A stretch of DNA of 64,000 nt, from NCBI GenBank assembly GCA_016184455.1, contig JACPCS010000136.1, positions 29,065-93,064 on the forward strand, in the 5' to 3' direction. This document shows positions 1 to 8,153 of the stretch, in pieces (position 1 is the first letter of the stretch; every line of letters begins with the position of its first letter). Position numbers and translations under genes: made by a program. The stretch is from Acidobacteriota bacterium (GTDB lineage Bacteria > Acidobacteriota > Vicinamibacteria > Vicinamibacterales > UBA2999). The notes under the pieces were generated by a model, which saw only the letters and a program-made list of their open reading frames with translations, ran no database searches and was not told the origin of the DNA.

Positions 1-1327
1 TGTTCGTCGTCAGGTGGTCGCGTACGAACGCATGCACCGATGCGGGCGTCGCCGAGCGGTAGCGCTGGATGTCCTTGGCCAGGAAGTCGGGCGTGCCAAG
101 GTAGTGGTTGTACATGTTCAGCCGGTCCGCCACGCCGCCGAACCCGCCGAGCCGCTCGAGGCCGCCGACGATCGCCGTCTCGATCGTGTTGCGCGCCTGC
201 TCGAGCTCCGCGGCCGACGGCGGCGCGGCGCCGAGCGCCGCCAGCTCCTCGTCGATCGCGCGCTCCAGCTCCTCGACCGTGTGCCCGGGCCGGGCGGTCG
301 CCTGGACGCGGAACATCGAGCCGAGCGTCAGCGACTCCTGAAACGCGACGACGTTCTGCGCGATCTGCTTTTCGTAGACCAGCTTCTTGTACAGGCGGCT
401 GGCGCGGCCGCCGCCGAGCACGTGTGCCGCGAGCTCGGCGTCCGCGTCGCCGGGCGCGAAGATCCGCGGGGTGAGCCACGTCATGTAGACACGCGGCAGC
501 TCGACGCGCGACGGCACGACCTTCTGCCGCTCGGCCGTGATTGGCGGCGTCTTCGCCGTAATCGGCGGCACCGCCGGTCCGCGCCGCAGCGTCCCGAAGT
601 ACTGCTCCACGAGCGTCTTCGTCTGGGCCACCTCGATGTCGCCCACGATCGCGAGGCTCGCGTTGTTCGGCGCGTAGTACTGCCGGAAGAACCGGTTCAC
701 GTCGTCGAGCCGCACGGCCTGGATGTCCTCGTGCGTGCCGATCACGTTGCCGTAGTACGGATGCCCGGGAGGAAACAGCGTCTGGATGAGCGCTTCCTCG
801 GCAAGGCCGTAGGGCTGGTTCTCGACGCTCTGCCGGCGTTCGTTGCGGACGACGTCCTGCTGGTTCGAGAGCGCCGCCTGGTCGACCTTCTCGAGGAGAT
901 ACCCCATGCGATCCGACTCGAGCCACAGCGCGAGCGCGAGCTGATTCGCGGGGACCGTCTCGAAGTAGTTGGTGCGGTCGTAGTCGGTGGTGCCGTTCAG
1001 GCCGGTGGCGCCGGCCGCCTCGAGCAGTTGAAAGTGGCCGTCCGGCGGCACGTGCTTCGAGCCCTGGAACATCATGTGCTCGAACAGGTGCGCGAAGCCG
1101 GTGCGCCCCGGCTCCTCGTTGGCCGGACCGACGTGGTACCACAGGTTCACCGCGACGACCGGAAGCCGCCGATCCTGGCGGACGATCACCTCCAGCCCGT
1201 TCGGAAGCGTGAACTTCTCGAAGTCGAGCCGCGGGATGTCGCTCTGGCCACGTACGGAGCGCCCGGCTTCAGCCGGACCGAGCAGGATGAATGCGACGAC
1301 AAGGCCAACGAACGCGCGCGTACGCAT
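1..1327 (-). CDS. M16 family zinc metallopeptidase (insulinase/pitrilysin type), C-terminus cut by window edge
   Basis: The ORF track shows only antisense shadows here. Reading the minus strand from ATG 1327 gives about 442 residues that run off the window. A signal peptide (MRTRAFVGLVVAFILLGPAEA) is followed by the inverted zinc motif HLFEH (HxxEH) inside FAHLFEHMMFQG and typical M16 text such as LNGTTDYDRTNYFETVP. This indicates a secreted or periplasmic peptidase, usually about 450-950 aa and often working as a pair of M16 domains. A GGAGT Shine-Dalgarno overlaps the upstream alkA stop, so SIMPL-alkA-M16 look like one operon. The end of the signal peptide lies in a palindrome (core CCGGCTTCAGCCGGA, 1263-1277) that recurs elsewhere in the window. 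Confidence 0.9.
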   Translation of the reverse strand, partial: MRTRAFVGLVVAFILLGPAEAGRSVRGQSDIPRLDFEKFTLPNGLEVIVRQDRRLPVVAVNLWYHVGPANEEPGRTGFAHLFEHMMFQGSKHVPPDGHFQLLEAAGATGLNGTTDYDRTNYFETVPANQLALALWLESDRMGYLLEKVDQAALSNQQDVVRNERRQSVENQPYGLAEEALIQTLFPPGHPYYGNVIGTHEDIQAVRLDDVNRFFRQYYAPNNASLAIVGDIEVAQTKTLVEQYFGTLRRGPAVPPITAKTPPITAERQKVVPSRVELPRVYMTWLTPRIFAPGDADAELAAHVLGGGRASRLYKKLVYEKQIAQNVVAFQESLTLGSMFRVQATARPGHTVEELERAIDEELAALGAAPPSAAELEQARNTIETAIVGGLERLGGFGGVADRLNMYNHYLGTPDFLAKDIQRYRSATPASVHAFVRDHLTTN

Positions 1328-1331
1328 CGAC

Positions 1332-2000
1332 TTACTCCTTCAGCGGGACATTACGACCACCCCAACGCGCAAAATCCGCGCGTTGGGGGCCCCGGTTGTC
1401 CAGGCTCGCCCACAGATACCAGCAGGCGACCGATCGGTACGGACGCCAGGCCTCGCCGAGCCGCAGGAGGCGCGTGGGCGAGGGCGCAGTGCGCAGACGA
1501 TACGCCCGCTGCACGGCTTTGACAATGCCCAGATCGCCGACCGGCAGCACGTCAGGACGATGCAGGCGAAACATCAGGAACATCTCGGCCGTCCACCGGC
1601 CGATCCCCTTGACCTCCGTCAATGCGGCGATCACCTCGTCGTCCGGCAGACGGTCCAGGGCGGCGAGCGGCAGTGAGCCCTGCTCCACCCGGCGGCACAG
1701 GTCGCGCACGTAGGCGAGCTTCTGCGCGCTGAGACCGACGGCGCGGAGACGCGCGTCGGGCGTGGCCGCGACGGCCCCCGGCGTCGGAGTGCCATCGTAG
1801 AGCGCTGCGAATCGGCCCTCGATGGTGGCCGACGCCCTGGTCGACAGCTGCTGCGAAATGATGGCGTGGACGAGCGCCCGGAACGGATCGGTGTGCTGCG
1901 CATCGGCGAGGCCGCACGGTCCGTAGCGGCGAATCAAATCGCGTAACACCGGATCGCGGCGGGCGAGCAGGCGTCTGGCCCTCGTGTAATCGATCGACAC
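1332..2000 (-). CDS. DNA-3-methyladenine glycosylase II-like HhH-GPD base-excision enzyme
   Basis: A 222-aa protein that excises alkylated bases from DNA by cleaving the N-glycosidic bond. The helix-hairpin-helix VKGIGRWTAEMFLMF is followed by the catalytic-Asp region LPVGDLGIVKAVQ, the standard HhH-GPD arrangement of AlkA-like proteins. It starts at GTG 2000, two bases after the SIMPL gene stop. The last ~20 residues (after YLWASLDN) lie in a palindromic repeat at 1359-1389 and do not look like family sequence, so the tail was probably acquired from the repeat. The M16 peptidase follows 4 bp downstream. Confidence 0.9.
   Translation of the reverse strand: MSIDYTRARRLLARRDPVLRDLIRRYGPCGLADAQHTDPFRALVHAIISQQLSTRASATIEGRFAALYDGTPTPGAVAATPDARLRAVGLSAQKLAYVRDLCRRVEQGSLPLAALDRLPDDEVIAALTEVKGIGRWTAEMFLMFRLHRPDVLPVGDLGIVKAVQRAYRLRTAPSPTRLLRLGEAWRPYRSVACWYLWASLDNRGPQRADFARWGGRNVPLKE
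1359..1389. repeat. Palindromic repeat, CCCCAACGCG family, copy 1 (inside alkA tail)
   Basis: CCCCAACGCG pairs with CGCGTTGGGG around a short AT-rich loop. The left half, ACCCCAACGCGCAAAATCCG and onward, matches 23 of 24 bases of the reverse complement of 4053-4076 beside the cupredoxin gene. It encodes part of the C-terminal tail of the glycosylase. Confidence 0.7.
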
Positions 2001-2002
2001 GC

Positions 2003-2710
2003 CTAGGGGAGCTCCGCCGTCAGGGTCACCTGCGCGCGGAACTCGATCTGCCCCACGGCGATTGGCGGCGCGTCCGACGCCTGGAATGCCTCACGCGCCG
2101 CGATCACGGGGGGCGGCGGGCGTGACACGACCCCGTGTTCTTCGATGCGAACCACGCGTCCAATAGTATCGCCACGCAGGCCGCGCACGACGGCGTTCGC
2201 TCTGTCGAAGGCATCCTCGACGGCACGCCGCAGCGCCTCGCGCTCGAGCGTGGCGCTGTCCTTGACATCGAACCGGATGCCGGCGACGGCGGTCGCGCCC
2301 GATTCGACGCCGTTCTCCAGCAGCTCGCCGACGCGCTCGACCTCATCCACACGGATCTCGATGGTGTTGCGTGCCACGTAACCGCGCGGCACGCGGCGAT
2401 TGTTCACGAAGTCCCACTCCTGCTGCAGGTCGTACGCGATCGTGCGAATCGCGTCCGCCGGCACACCGGCCGCGCGCAGTGTGTCCTGGACGGGCTTCAT
2501 GATCTCCGCGTTGCGCCGCTGCGCCTCCCGCGGGTTGCCGGCGCGCGACTCCGCCGTCAGCGTGATCCACGCACGATCGGGCGGGGCCTGCACGAGCCCC
2601 TCGCCGGTCACGACGACGACGGAGGCGTTGGGCGTCTGCTGGGCCGCCGCGGCGGCCGGCAGGGCGAGCACGAGGATGAGGACGGCGGCGCGAATCTGCG
2701 GCTGACTCAC
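2003..2710 (-). CDS. Secreted SIMPL-domain (DUF541) protein
   Basis: 235 aa from GTG 2710, with a good GGAGA Shine-Dalgarno just upstream. An N-terminal signal peptide (AAVLILVLALPAAAAAQ) is followed by one SIMPL/DUF541 domain with the usual VVVTGEGLVQAPPDRAWI opening and an ending FRAQVTLTAEL. These periplasmic or surface oligomeric proteins have no settled biochemical role; family links to envelope stress and signalling are only suggestive. First gene of the SIMPL-alkA-M16 operon. No missing motif is evident. Confidence 0.88.
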   Translation of the reverse strand: MSQPQIRAAVLILVLALPAAAAAQQTPNASVVVVTGEGLVQAPPDRAWITLTAESRAGNPREAQRRNAEIMKPVQDTLRAAGVPADAIRTIAYDLQQEWDFVNNRRVPRGYVARNTIEIRVDEVERVGELLENGVESGATAVAGIRFDVKDSATLEREALRRAVEDAFDRANAVVRGLRGDTIGRVVRIEEHGVVSRPPPPVIAAREAFQASDAPPIAVGQIEFRAQVTLTAELP

Positions 2711-2802
2711 GATGTCTCCTTTCAGCGGCAGGGCCCTCTCTATTGTGACGCGCGGCGGCCTGCTCAGGTTTGGAGGCGCGGCGCGCGTGCCACAATGTCG
2801 CC

Positions 2803-3231
2803 GTGGAGATCTCGCAGGTCCGGAAACGGCTCACGCAGGCCATCACCGCCGCGCGCGAACGGGCGCGCCGCCGGCGCGAGCAGACGGCCGAGGCCGAGAC
2901 GGCCTACACGGCCTTCCTCCAGCAGGTCGCGACGCCCGTCACCAAGCAGCTCGCAAACGCGCTCAAGGCCGAGGGCTATCTCTTTACCGTCTTCACGCCG
3001 GGCGATGGGCTTCGCCTCGCTTCCGACCGCGGCCGCGACGACTACGTCGAGTTCGCGCTCGACACGGCCGCCGAGCCGCCGCAGGTCATCGGCCGTATCA
3101 GCCTGACACGCGGCTCGCGCACGCTCACCGACGAGCGACCCATCAGGCCCGGCGCGGCGCCGAGCGCGATTGCAGAAGAGGACGTCCTGAGCTTTCTGCT
3201 CGACGCGCTGGGGCCGTGGTTGGACCGGTGA
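2803..3231 (+). CDS. Hypothetical protein, about 142 aa
   Basis: I do not recognise a family. The ORF track opens at TTG 2770, but GTG 2803 (VEISQVRKRLTQAITAARE) is the more natural start; neither has a clear Shine-Dalgarno. The first ~50 residues are a charged, probably coiled helix rich in Arg, Glu and Ala (ARERARRRREQTAEAETAY). The rest is a compact alpha/beta-like segment ending in a hydrophobic helix (EEDVLSFLLDALGPWL). No signal peptide or membrane segment. It is divergent from the SIMPL operon, and GC-rich third positions across the frame support real coding. Confidence 0.6.
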   Translation: MEISQVRKRLTQAITAARERARRRREQTAEAETAYTAFLQQVATPVTKQLANALKAEGYLFTVFTPGDGLRLASDRGRDDYVEFALDTAAEPPQVIGRISLTRGSRTLTDERPIRPGAAPSAIAEEDVLSFLLDALGPWLDR

Positions 3232-3249
3232 TCCCTGATCTCACCTAGA

Positions 3250-3292
3250 TTAAGGACTAAAGACGAGAGACTAGCTAAAGACCAAAGACGAA
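3250..3292. repeat. Microrepeat spacer (word like GACTAAAGAC)
   Basis: Short imperfect direct repeats (GGACTAAAGAC, GAGAC, GACCAAAGAC) fill the gap between the convergent hypothetical gene and the ubiE-like gene. One of at least fourteen spacers of this style in the window. AT-richer than its surroundings. Confidence 0.55.
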
Positions 3293-3295
3293 CGG

Positions 3296-4000
3296 CTACG
3301 CCTTCCGCGCCGTGTGGATCGCCATCAGGCCGCCCAGCACCGGCACGACACGGACGTCCGTGAATCCCACCTGATCCATCAGCCGCGCCACCCCGTTCGC
3401 ACCGGGATACAGCCGGATCGACTCGGGAATGTAGCGATATGTGTCCGGGTCTCGGTGCAACGCCAGGCCCAGCGTCGAGCCGACGACAGTCAGGTACGCG
3501 AGATAGACGGCGCGCACGATCGGGTTCTCCGGCCGATTGAAGTCGAGCGACAGCAGCCGCCCGCCTGGCGCGAGCACACGGTGAATCTCGACGAGCGCGG
3601 CGCGGAGATCGGGCACGTTGCGCAGTCCATAGCCGGTGGTCACGACGTCGAACCGCGCAGCACCGAACGGGAGCGCCAGCATGTCGGCGGTGACGAGATG
3701 CGTCTTCGTCCCACGATCGCGTGCCAGCTCCAGCATCCGGTGCGTGATGTCGACGCCCACGGCAAGGCGCGCCCGCTCGGCCGCCGCGAACAGCAGATCG
3801 CCGGTGCCGCAGGCCAGGTCGAGCACCCGGTCGCGGGCGCCGAGGCCGGCCAGCTCGATGAGCCGGCGCTTCCAACGCCGATCGCGGCCGTACGAGAGCA
3901 CGACCGTGATGAAGTCGTAGCGGTCGGCAATCGCCGCAAACAGCCGCCGCACGTAGCGGCGCTTGCCTTCAGGAGTGGAGATGGTGGAACGGAGTCTCAA
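3296..4000 (-). CDS. Ubiquinone/menaquinone C-methyltransferase (UbiE/MenG type)
   Basis: SAM-dependent C-methylation of the quinone ring, probably demethylmenaquinone to menaquinone. Class I motifs are clear: VLDLACGTGDLL (motif I), VTADMLALPF, and the family signature TTGYGLRNVPDLRAAL, with YDFITVVLSYGRDRRWKRRL near the N-terminus. The ORF track opens at 4189, but that extension is repeat sequence. TTG 4000 has GGAGG seven bases upstream and gives 234 aa, the usual family length. Lies downstream of the cupredoxin gene, separated by a palindromic repeat. Confidence 0.88.
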   Translation of the reverse strand: MRLRSTISTPEGKRRYVRRLFAAIADRYDFITVVLSYGRDRRWKRRLIELAGLGARDRVLDLACGTGDLLFAAAERARLAVGVDITHRMLELARDRGTKTHLVTADMLALPFGAARFDVVTTGYGLRNVPDLRAALVEIHRVLAPGGRLLSLDFNRPENPIVRAVYLAYLTVVGSTLGLALHRDPDTYRYIPESIRLYPGANGVARLMDQVGFTDVRVVPVLGGLMAIHTARKA

Positions 4001-4010
4001 AGCGGGGCCT

Positions 4011-4080
4011 CCGGCCGGGGGCCCCCATCGCGCCTGCGCGATGGGGTGGCGTCGCGCGGACTTTGCGCGTTGGGGTGCTA
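4011..4080. repeat. Palindromic repeat, CCCCAACGCG family, copy 2
   Basis: On the minus strand it reads TAGCACCCCAACGCGCAAAG and continues into a second perfect hairpin, CCCCATCGCG-loop-CGCGATGGGG (4023-4046). The first part matches the alkA-tail copy at 1359. Its leading TAG (4078-4080) is the stop codon of the cupredoxin gene, and its other end forms the ubiE leader up to the Shine-Dalgarno. Confidence 0.7.
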
Positions 4081-4473
4081 GTTGACGCGGATCGTACCCC
4101 GCATCATCAGCCGGTGAGGACGGCAGACGTACTCGTAGGTGCCCGGCGTCTTCGGCATGTCGATGACGATGGTCTCGGTCTCGTTCCACGTAATCGGATC
4201 GAGCGCGGCGTCGAGCACCGGGACGGCAAAGTCGTGCGTCATCCCGCGATCCCGATTCTCGAGCACGACGCGCACCCGCTCGCCCGCCCGGACCTCCAGC
4301 GTCGGGTTCGGCGTGTGCAGATCGTCTTCGAAGTAAAAGGCCATGTCGTGCACGACGAGCGTGATCTCGCGCGACGGCGTGCTGCTCACCGCGGGCAGCA
4401 GCGCCACGAGCACCATGAGCAGCGCGAGCGCCGCCACAGCGCGTCCCGAAATCGTGCGACCACAGATACTCAT
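4078..4473 (-). CDS. Plastocyanin-like type 1 copper protein (cupredoxin), membrane-anchored or secreted
   Basis: 131 aa from ATG 4473, which overlaps the ZIP gene stop as ATGA. An N-terminal hydrophobic segment (GRAVAALALLMVLVALLPAVSS) is a signal peptide or anchor. The type 1 copper ligands are visible as His in GMTHDF and as Cys, His and Met in YEYVCRPHRLMM. Likely a periplasmic electron carrier or copper-binding partner of the multicopper oxidase in the same operon (MCO-ZIP-cupredoxin). The TAG stop belongs to the adjoining palindromic repeat. Confidence 0.88.
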   Translation of the reverse strand: MSICGRTISGRAVAALALLMVLVALLPAVSSTPSREITLVVHDMAFYFEDDLHTPNPTLEVRAGERVRVVLENRDRGMTHDFAVPVLDAALDPITWNETETIVIDMPKTPGTYEYVCRPHRLMMRGTIRVN

Positions 4474-5645
4474 CCGACCAGCATCCCTGTGACGTACATC
4501 ACCGCGAAACCGGCACACAGCCCCGCGAGCACCGGCCCCGTGGCCAGCACCCGGGCGATCGACCCTTCGCGCGTCATTTGTCGCACGATCTGGCCGACGA
4601 CCTGCGCGATCGCGCCGACGCCGATCGCGAGGAAGACCACCGACCAGACCGGCGAGTAGACGAACCCGCCCAGCCACGCGCCAGCAATCGTCGGCACGCC
4701 GCCGATGAGGCCGAGCGTGACCAGCCTGGCGAGCGCCACCGGCCGCCGCTCCCGCGCGAGCGGCGCGACGATGGCCAGCCCCTCGGTCGTGTTGTGCAGC
4801 GTGAACCCCACGATGAGGAGCGTGCCGAGCGCCGCCTCGCCCAACGCAAACGCAGAGCCGATCGCAAGGCCTTCACCAAAGTTATGAAGGCCGATGCCGA
4901 CGGCGATGAGCATCGCCAGCACCCAGCCGAGCCCCGCATCCGCACTCCGACCGCGCCCTTTGAGCCAGCCACCGACCCCTTCGAGGAGCAAGTACGCGCC
5001 GACGGCCGCCAGCGCGAAGAGGACGACTCCCTGGAACGACTCGGGCAGCAGCCCCGCAGCCTCGAACCCTTCGCTGGTGCCGTCGACGAGCAGAAAGACG
5101 AGCAGTCCGACGGTGAGCGCCAGCAGGAAGTCCATGCCGCGCGCGGAAAGGCGCGTCATGAAGGGAAACCAGAGGAGGCCGATGACAACTGGAATCACGC
5201 CGACGTAGAGACCGATGAGCGTGAACACGCCAAAGAACCGCGCGCTCGGCCGCGGGGTCTCGACCGCGACGGGAATCTCGTGCTCGAAGGCCGTGCCGGT
5301 GGACGTGAGCAGGCGCACCACGTGCGCTTCGCCTTCGACCCACGGATACGGAATGCGCAGCGTCGTCCGTCCCAGATGCCGCAGCGCGACCCCGTTGTCC
5401 GCCGTAAACGTCCAGAACGCGTCGTCGACCTGCACCTGCGCGATCGTGACCCGGTCAGGGCCGTCGTTCATGACGCTGGCGACGATCGTGCCCCGCTCGA
5501 GCGTCACGCGCTGAAAGGTGACCCGCTCGACCGGCGGAAAGTTCTCGCCCCTCACCGCATCAGCGGGCCCCGACCGGACGATCACGGCGAGGAGCGCGCC
5601 AAGGAGCAGAAGCGGCACGAGCGCGAGCAGCAGGCGGCGCGTCAC
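4470..5645 (-). CDS. ZIP-family divalent metal transporter with extra N-terminal extracytoplasmic domain
   Basis: 391 aa from GTG 5645, overlapping the multicopper oxidase stop (GTGA). After a first membrane helix there is a ~110-residue beta-rich soluble segment, then the ZIP core with both metal-binding signatures, GLHNFGEGLAIG and FTLHNTTEGLAI, in adjacent helices. ZIP proteins move Zn, Fe or Mn toward the cytoplasm. The long N-terminal domain is unusual compared with compact ~250-300 aa bacterial ZIPs. Its place between an MCO and a cupredoxin suggests a coupled metal redox/uptake function; the metal itself is not deducible. Confidence 0.88.
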   Translation of the reverse strand: MTRRLLLALVPLLLLGALLAVIVRSGPADAVRGENFPPVERVTFQRVTLERGTIVASVMNDGPDRVTIAQVQVDDAFWTFTADNGVALRHLGRTTLRIPYPWVEGEAHVVRLLTSTGTAFEHEIPVAVETPRPSARFFGVFTLIGLYVGVIPVVIGLLWFPFMTRLSARGMDFLLALTVGLLVFLLVDGTSEGFEAAGLLPESFQGVVLFALAAVGAYLLLEGVGGWLKGRGRSADAGLGWVLAMLIAVGIGLHNFGEGLAIGSAFALGEAALGTLLIVGFTLHNTTEGLAIVAPLARERRPVALARLVTLGLIGGVPTIAGAWLGGFVYSPVWSVVFLAIGVGAIAQVVGQIVRQMTREGSIARVLATGPVLAGLCAGFAVMYVTGMLVG

Positions 5646-6637
5646 GTGGTGCGCACCTCCTCCGCGCGGAACAGCCCCATCCAGCCGAGCTCTGCGAACT
5701 CGGTCTGATGCGCGTGAAACATGAAGTCGCCCGGGTACCGGAACGTCGTCTCGAGGATCGCGCGCTCGGCCTGGCAGAGCATCAGCGTGTCGGTCTTCTC
5801 CAACGGTGTGAGCGAGGTGCCGGTGCGATAGACGTCGAAGAACATCGCGTGCAGGTGAAAGCTGTTGACGGGATCGAACTCGGTGAAGTTGACGAGGTAG
5901 ATCCGGACCAGACGCCCGACCTGCACGCGAATCGGCTCGTGGACGTACGCGTTGGCAACCGTGTTCACGGCGTACACGTCGTTCTCGACGTCGAAGTTCG
6001 TCTTCGGGTCGACAATGAAGGCCCCGTAGAGTCCTTTGTGGATGTGGCGCTTCAGCGGAACCGTATGACAGTGGTAGTGGTGGAGCCCGAACGGGTCCGC
6101 ATCGAACTCATAGACGAACGTCTCGCCCGGGTGCACCTCCTGCCCCGCGAGCGCGCCGTCCATCTCGGTCGGGTGCCAGCCGTGGAAGTGAATCGAGTGC
6201 GGATGCGTCCCGAGGTTCCGGAAGGTGATCCGGATCCGGTCCCCTTCGGTCGCGCGGATGGTGGGGCCCGGCACCTGCCCGTTGTAGGTCCAGGCGGGGA
6301 AGAACAGGCCGGGGGCGATTTCGATCTCGCGATCGACGGCGAAGACGTCGTACTCACGCAGGAGCGTGCCGTCGCCGCGCGGGGTCTCGCGATAGAACCG
6401 CGAGCGCTCGCTGGGCGGCAGGTCCGAGAAGTTCCAGCTCCGCAGGTACGCCGAGGGGTTGAAGCCGCCGGCTGAGGTGCGGCCGACGGTTCCCATCACG
6501 TGCGCATCGTGTCGGGGGTGGTATGCGAGCGTCGAGCCGGGCGCCTGTCCGCTCAGCCGAGCTCCGCCGATGACGCTGCCGGCCAGCGATGCGAGTCCCG
6601 AGGCCCGCAGCCACGCCCGCCTGCTGAGGCTCCACAT
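5642..6637 (-). CDS. Tat-exported multicopper oxidase
   Basis: 331 aa with a twin-arginine signal (SRRAWLRASGLASLAG). All four copper-binding clusters are present: HSIHFHGW, HHYHCHTVP, NSFHLHAMF and FMFHAHQTEFAELGWMGLF. The length fits a small two-domain MCO/nitrite-reductase-like fold rather than three-domain laccases. The C-terminal HAHQTE lacks the canonical HCH arrangement, so whether a full trinuclear centre forms needs a model. First gene of the MCO-ZIP-cupredoxin operon. No Shine-Dalgarno is visible and the start codon lies in an inverted repeat, so translation may be leaderless. Confidence 0.9.
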   Translation of the reverse strand: MWSLSRRAWLRASGLASLAGSVIGGARLSGQAPGSTLAYHPRHDAHVMGTVGRTSAGGFNPSAYLRSWNFSDLPPSERSRFYRETPRGDGTLLREYDVFAVDREIEIAPGLFFPAWTYNGQVPGPTIRATEGDRIRITFRNLGTHPHSIHFHGWHPTEMDGALAGQEVHPGETFVYEFDADPFGLHHYHCHTVPLKRHIHKGLYGAFIVDPKTNFDVENDVYAVNTVANAYVHEPIRVQVGRLVRIYLVNFTEFDPVNSFHLHAMFFDVYRTGTSLTPLEKTDTLMLCQAERAILETTFRYPGDFMFHAHQTEFAELGWMGLFRAEEVRTT

Positions 6638-6652
6638 TTTGAATGATCAAAA
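6637..6652. promoter_or_regulatory. Perfect inverted repeat TTTTGA-N4-TCAAAA, candidate metalloregulator operator
   Basis: TTTTGAATGATCAAAA lies at the very start of the multicopper oxidase gene and 68 bp before the DtxR-type regulator ATG, in the only AT-rich part of this divergent gap. Its symmetry and position fit an operator for the adjacent regulator. The assignment is inference. Confidence 0.45.
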
Positions 6653-6719
6653 TTACTTCACCCATCCGTGGAAGTCAAATCGTCGGCCCATCAAAGTCCG
6701 GGTTACACTAGCTGAGAAC

Positions 6720-8153
6720 ATGCTCCCGTCGAGCACGGTCGAGAACTACCTGAAGGCCATCTACCTGGGCTCCAGCGCCACGGGGCAACCCGACCACCTG
6801 CTGGCGATGGGACAGCTCGCCTCGGCGCTCGGCGTCGCGCCGGGAACGGCGACGACGATGGTGAAGACGCTGGCGGAATCGGGGCTGGTCCGGTACGAGC
6901 CGTACGCCGGCGTGACGCTCACGTCGGCCGGCCAGAAGCTCGCCGCAATGGTCGTGCGGCGGCACCGAGTCATCGAGCTCTTCCTCGTCCGCATGATGGG
7001 CTACGGGTGGGACGAGGTGCACGACGAGGCGGAGCAGCTCGAACACGTGGTGTCGGAGCGGCTCATCGACCGCATGGACGAGATGCTCGGCCGGCCTGAG
7101 GTCGACCCGCACGGCGATCCGATTCCGGACGCCGAGGGGGTCGTCAAGCCGCAGCTCGCGCAGAGCCTGCTCACGTGTCCGCTGAACACGCGCGTGACCA
7201 TCACGCGCGTCCTCGATCAGGACAAGAGCTTCCTCCGGTTCATCGAGCGCCACCAGCTCAAGCCCGGCGAGGCCATCGAGGTCGAGGACCGCGACGAGGC
7301 CTCCGACAGCGTGCGTGTGCGCGGGAAGGACGATCAGCGCATCACGATCGGGACGCGTGCGGCGTCGAAGCTCCTCGTCCACGTCTCTGCCGCGCTGCTG
7401 CTGGTGCTGGGACTCTCGGTACCGGCGTCCGCGCAGCCGCAGATGCCGTTCGGCATCCTCGACAACTCGTTCTTCGTCGAAGAGGCATTCAACCAGGACG
7501 CCGGCATTTTCCAGAACATCTTCGGCGTCCACCTGGTCGGCGGTGGCGACTGGGAGGCGGGCTTCACGCAGGAGTGGCCGCTCGCCAGCCACACGCATCA
7601 GCTCTCCTTCACCCTGTCGTCACTCGCGGTGAACGGCGCGACCGGCATCGGCGATGTCGCGATCCATTACCGCCGACAGGTCGCGGACGAGACGGAGCGG
7701 ACGCCCGCGTTCTCTCCGCGGCTCTCGCTCATCCTTCCGACGGGCGACCCGGCGCGGGGCCTCGGCAACGGCGGCGCCGGCTGGCAGGTCAATCTCCCCT
7801 TCAGCAAGCAGTTCGGCGATACGTATCTCCACTGGAACGCCGGCTTCACGCACACGCCGAACGCCGACATCGACGGCCGCAAGCACAATCTCTTCACCCC
7901 ACACGCGGCGGTGAGCGGGATCTGGCAGGTCCGGACGATGGTGAATCTGATGCTGGAGTCGGTCGTCGAATGGGCGGACAGCCCCGGCGGACGCGAGACG
8001 GTCTATACCGTGGCGCCCGGCGTCCGCACGGGGTGGAACGTGAGGGACGCACAGGCAATCGTCGGCGTCGGGTTCCCGGTTTCGTTCGCCGACGATGCGA
8101 CGGATGTCGGCGTCTTCGGCTATTTCTCCTACGAGCTGCCGTTTACCCGCTGA
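6720..8153 (+). CDS. DtxR/MntR-family metalloregulator fused in frame to a signal peptide and outer-membrane barrel-like protein
   Basis: 477 aa if translated as one chain. Residues ~1-65 are the winged helix (TVENYLKAIYLGS; ALGVAPGTATTMVKTLAESG). Residues ~65-140 are the metal-binding/dimerisation domain (RRHRVIELFLVRMMGYGWDEVHDEAEQLEH, split here for length as RRHRVIEL and EVHDEAEQLEH). Residues ~150-218 are a FeoA/SH3-like domain ending ITIGTRAASKLLV. Exactly there a signal peptide begins (AALLLVLGLSVPASAQ), followed by ~235 residues with alternating beta-strand patterns resembling phenol-MetA/transporter-type barrels. No stop codon separates the halves. In-frame GTG codons at 7311 and 7317 could start the exported half separately. 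Its 3' end overlaps the convergent HAD gene by 11 bp. Confidence 0.75.
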   Translation: MLPSSTVENYLKAIYLGSSATGQPDHLLAMGQLASALGVAPGTATTMVKTLAESGLVRYEPYAGVTLTSAGQKLAAMVVRRHRVIELFLVRMMGYGWDEVHDEAEQLEHVVSERLIDRMDEMLGRPEVDPHGDPIPDAEGVVKPQLAQSLLTCPLNTRVTITRVLDQDKSFLRFIERHQLKPGEAIEVEDRDEASDSVRVRGKDDQRITIGTRAASKLLVHVSAALLLVLGLSVPASAQPQMPFGILDNSFFVEEAFNQDAGIFQNIFGVHLVGGGDWEAGFTQEWPLASHTHQLSFTLSSLAVNGATGIGDVAIHYRRQVADETERTPAFSPRLSLILPTGDPARGLGNGGAGWQVNLPFSKQFGDTYLHWNAGFTHTPNADIDGRKHNLFTPHAAVSGIWQVRTMVNLMLESVVEWADSPGGRETVYTVAPGVRTGWNVRDAQAIVGVGFPVSFADDATDVGVFGYFSYELPFTR

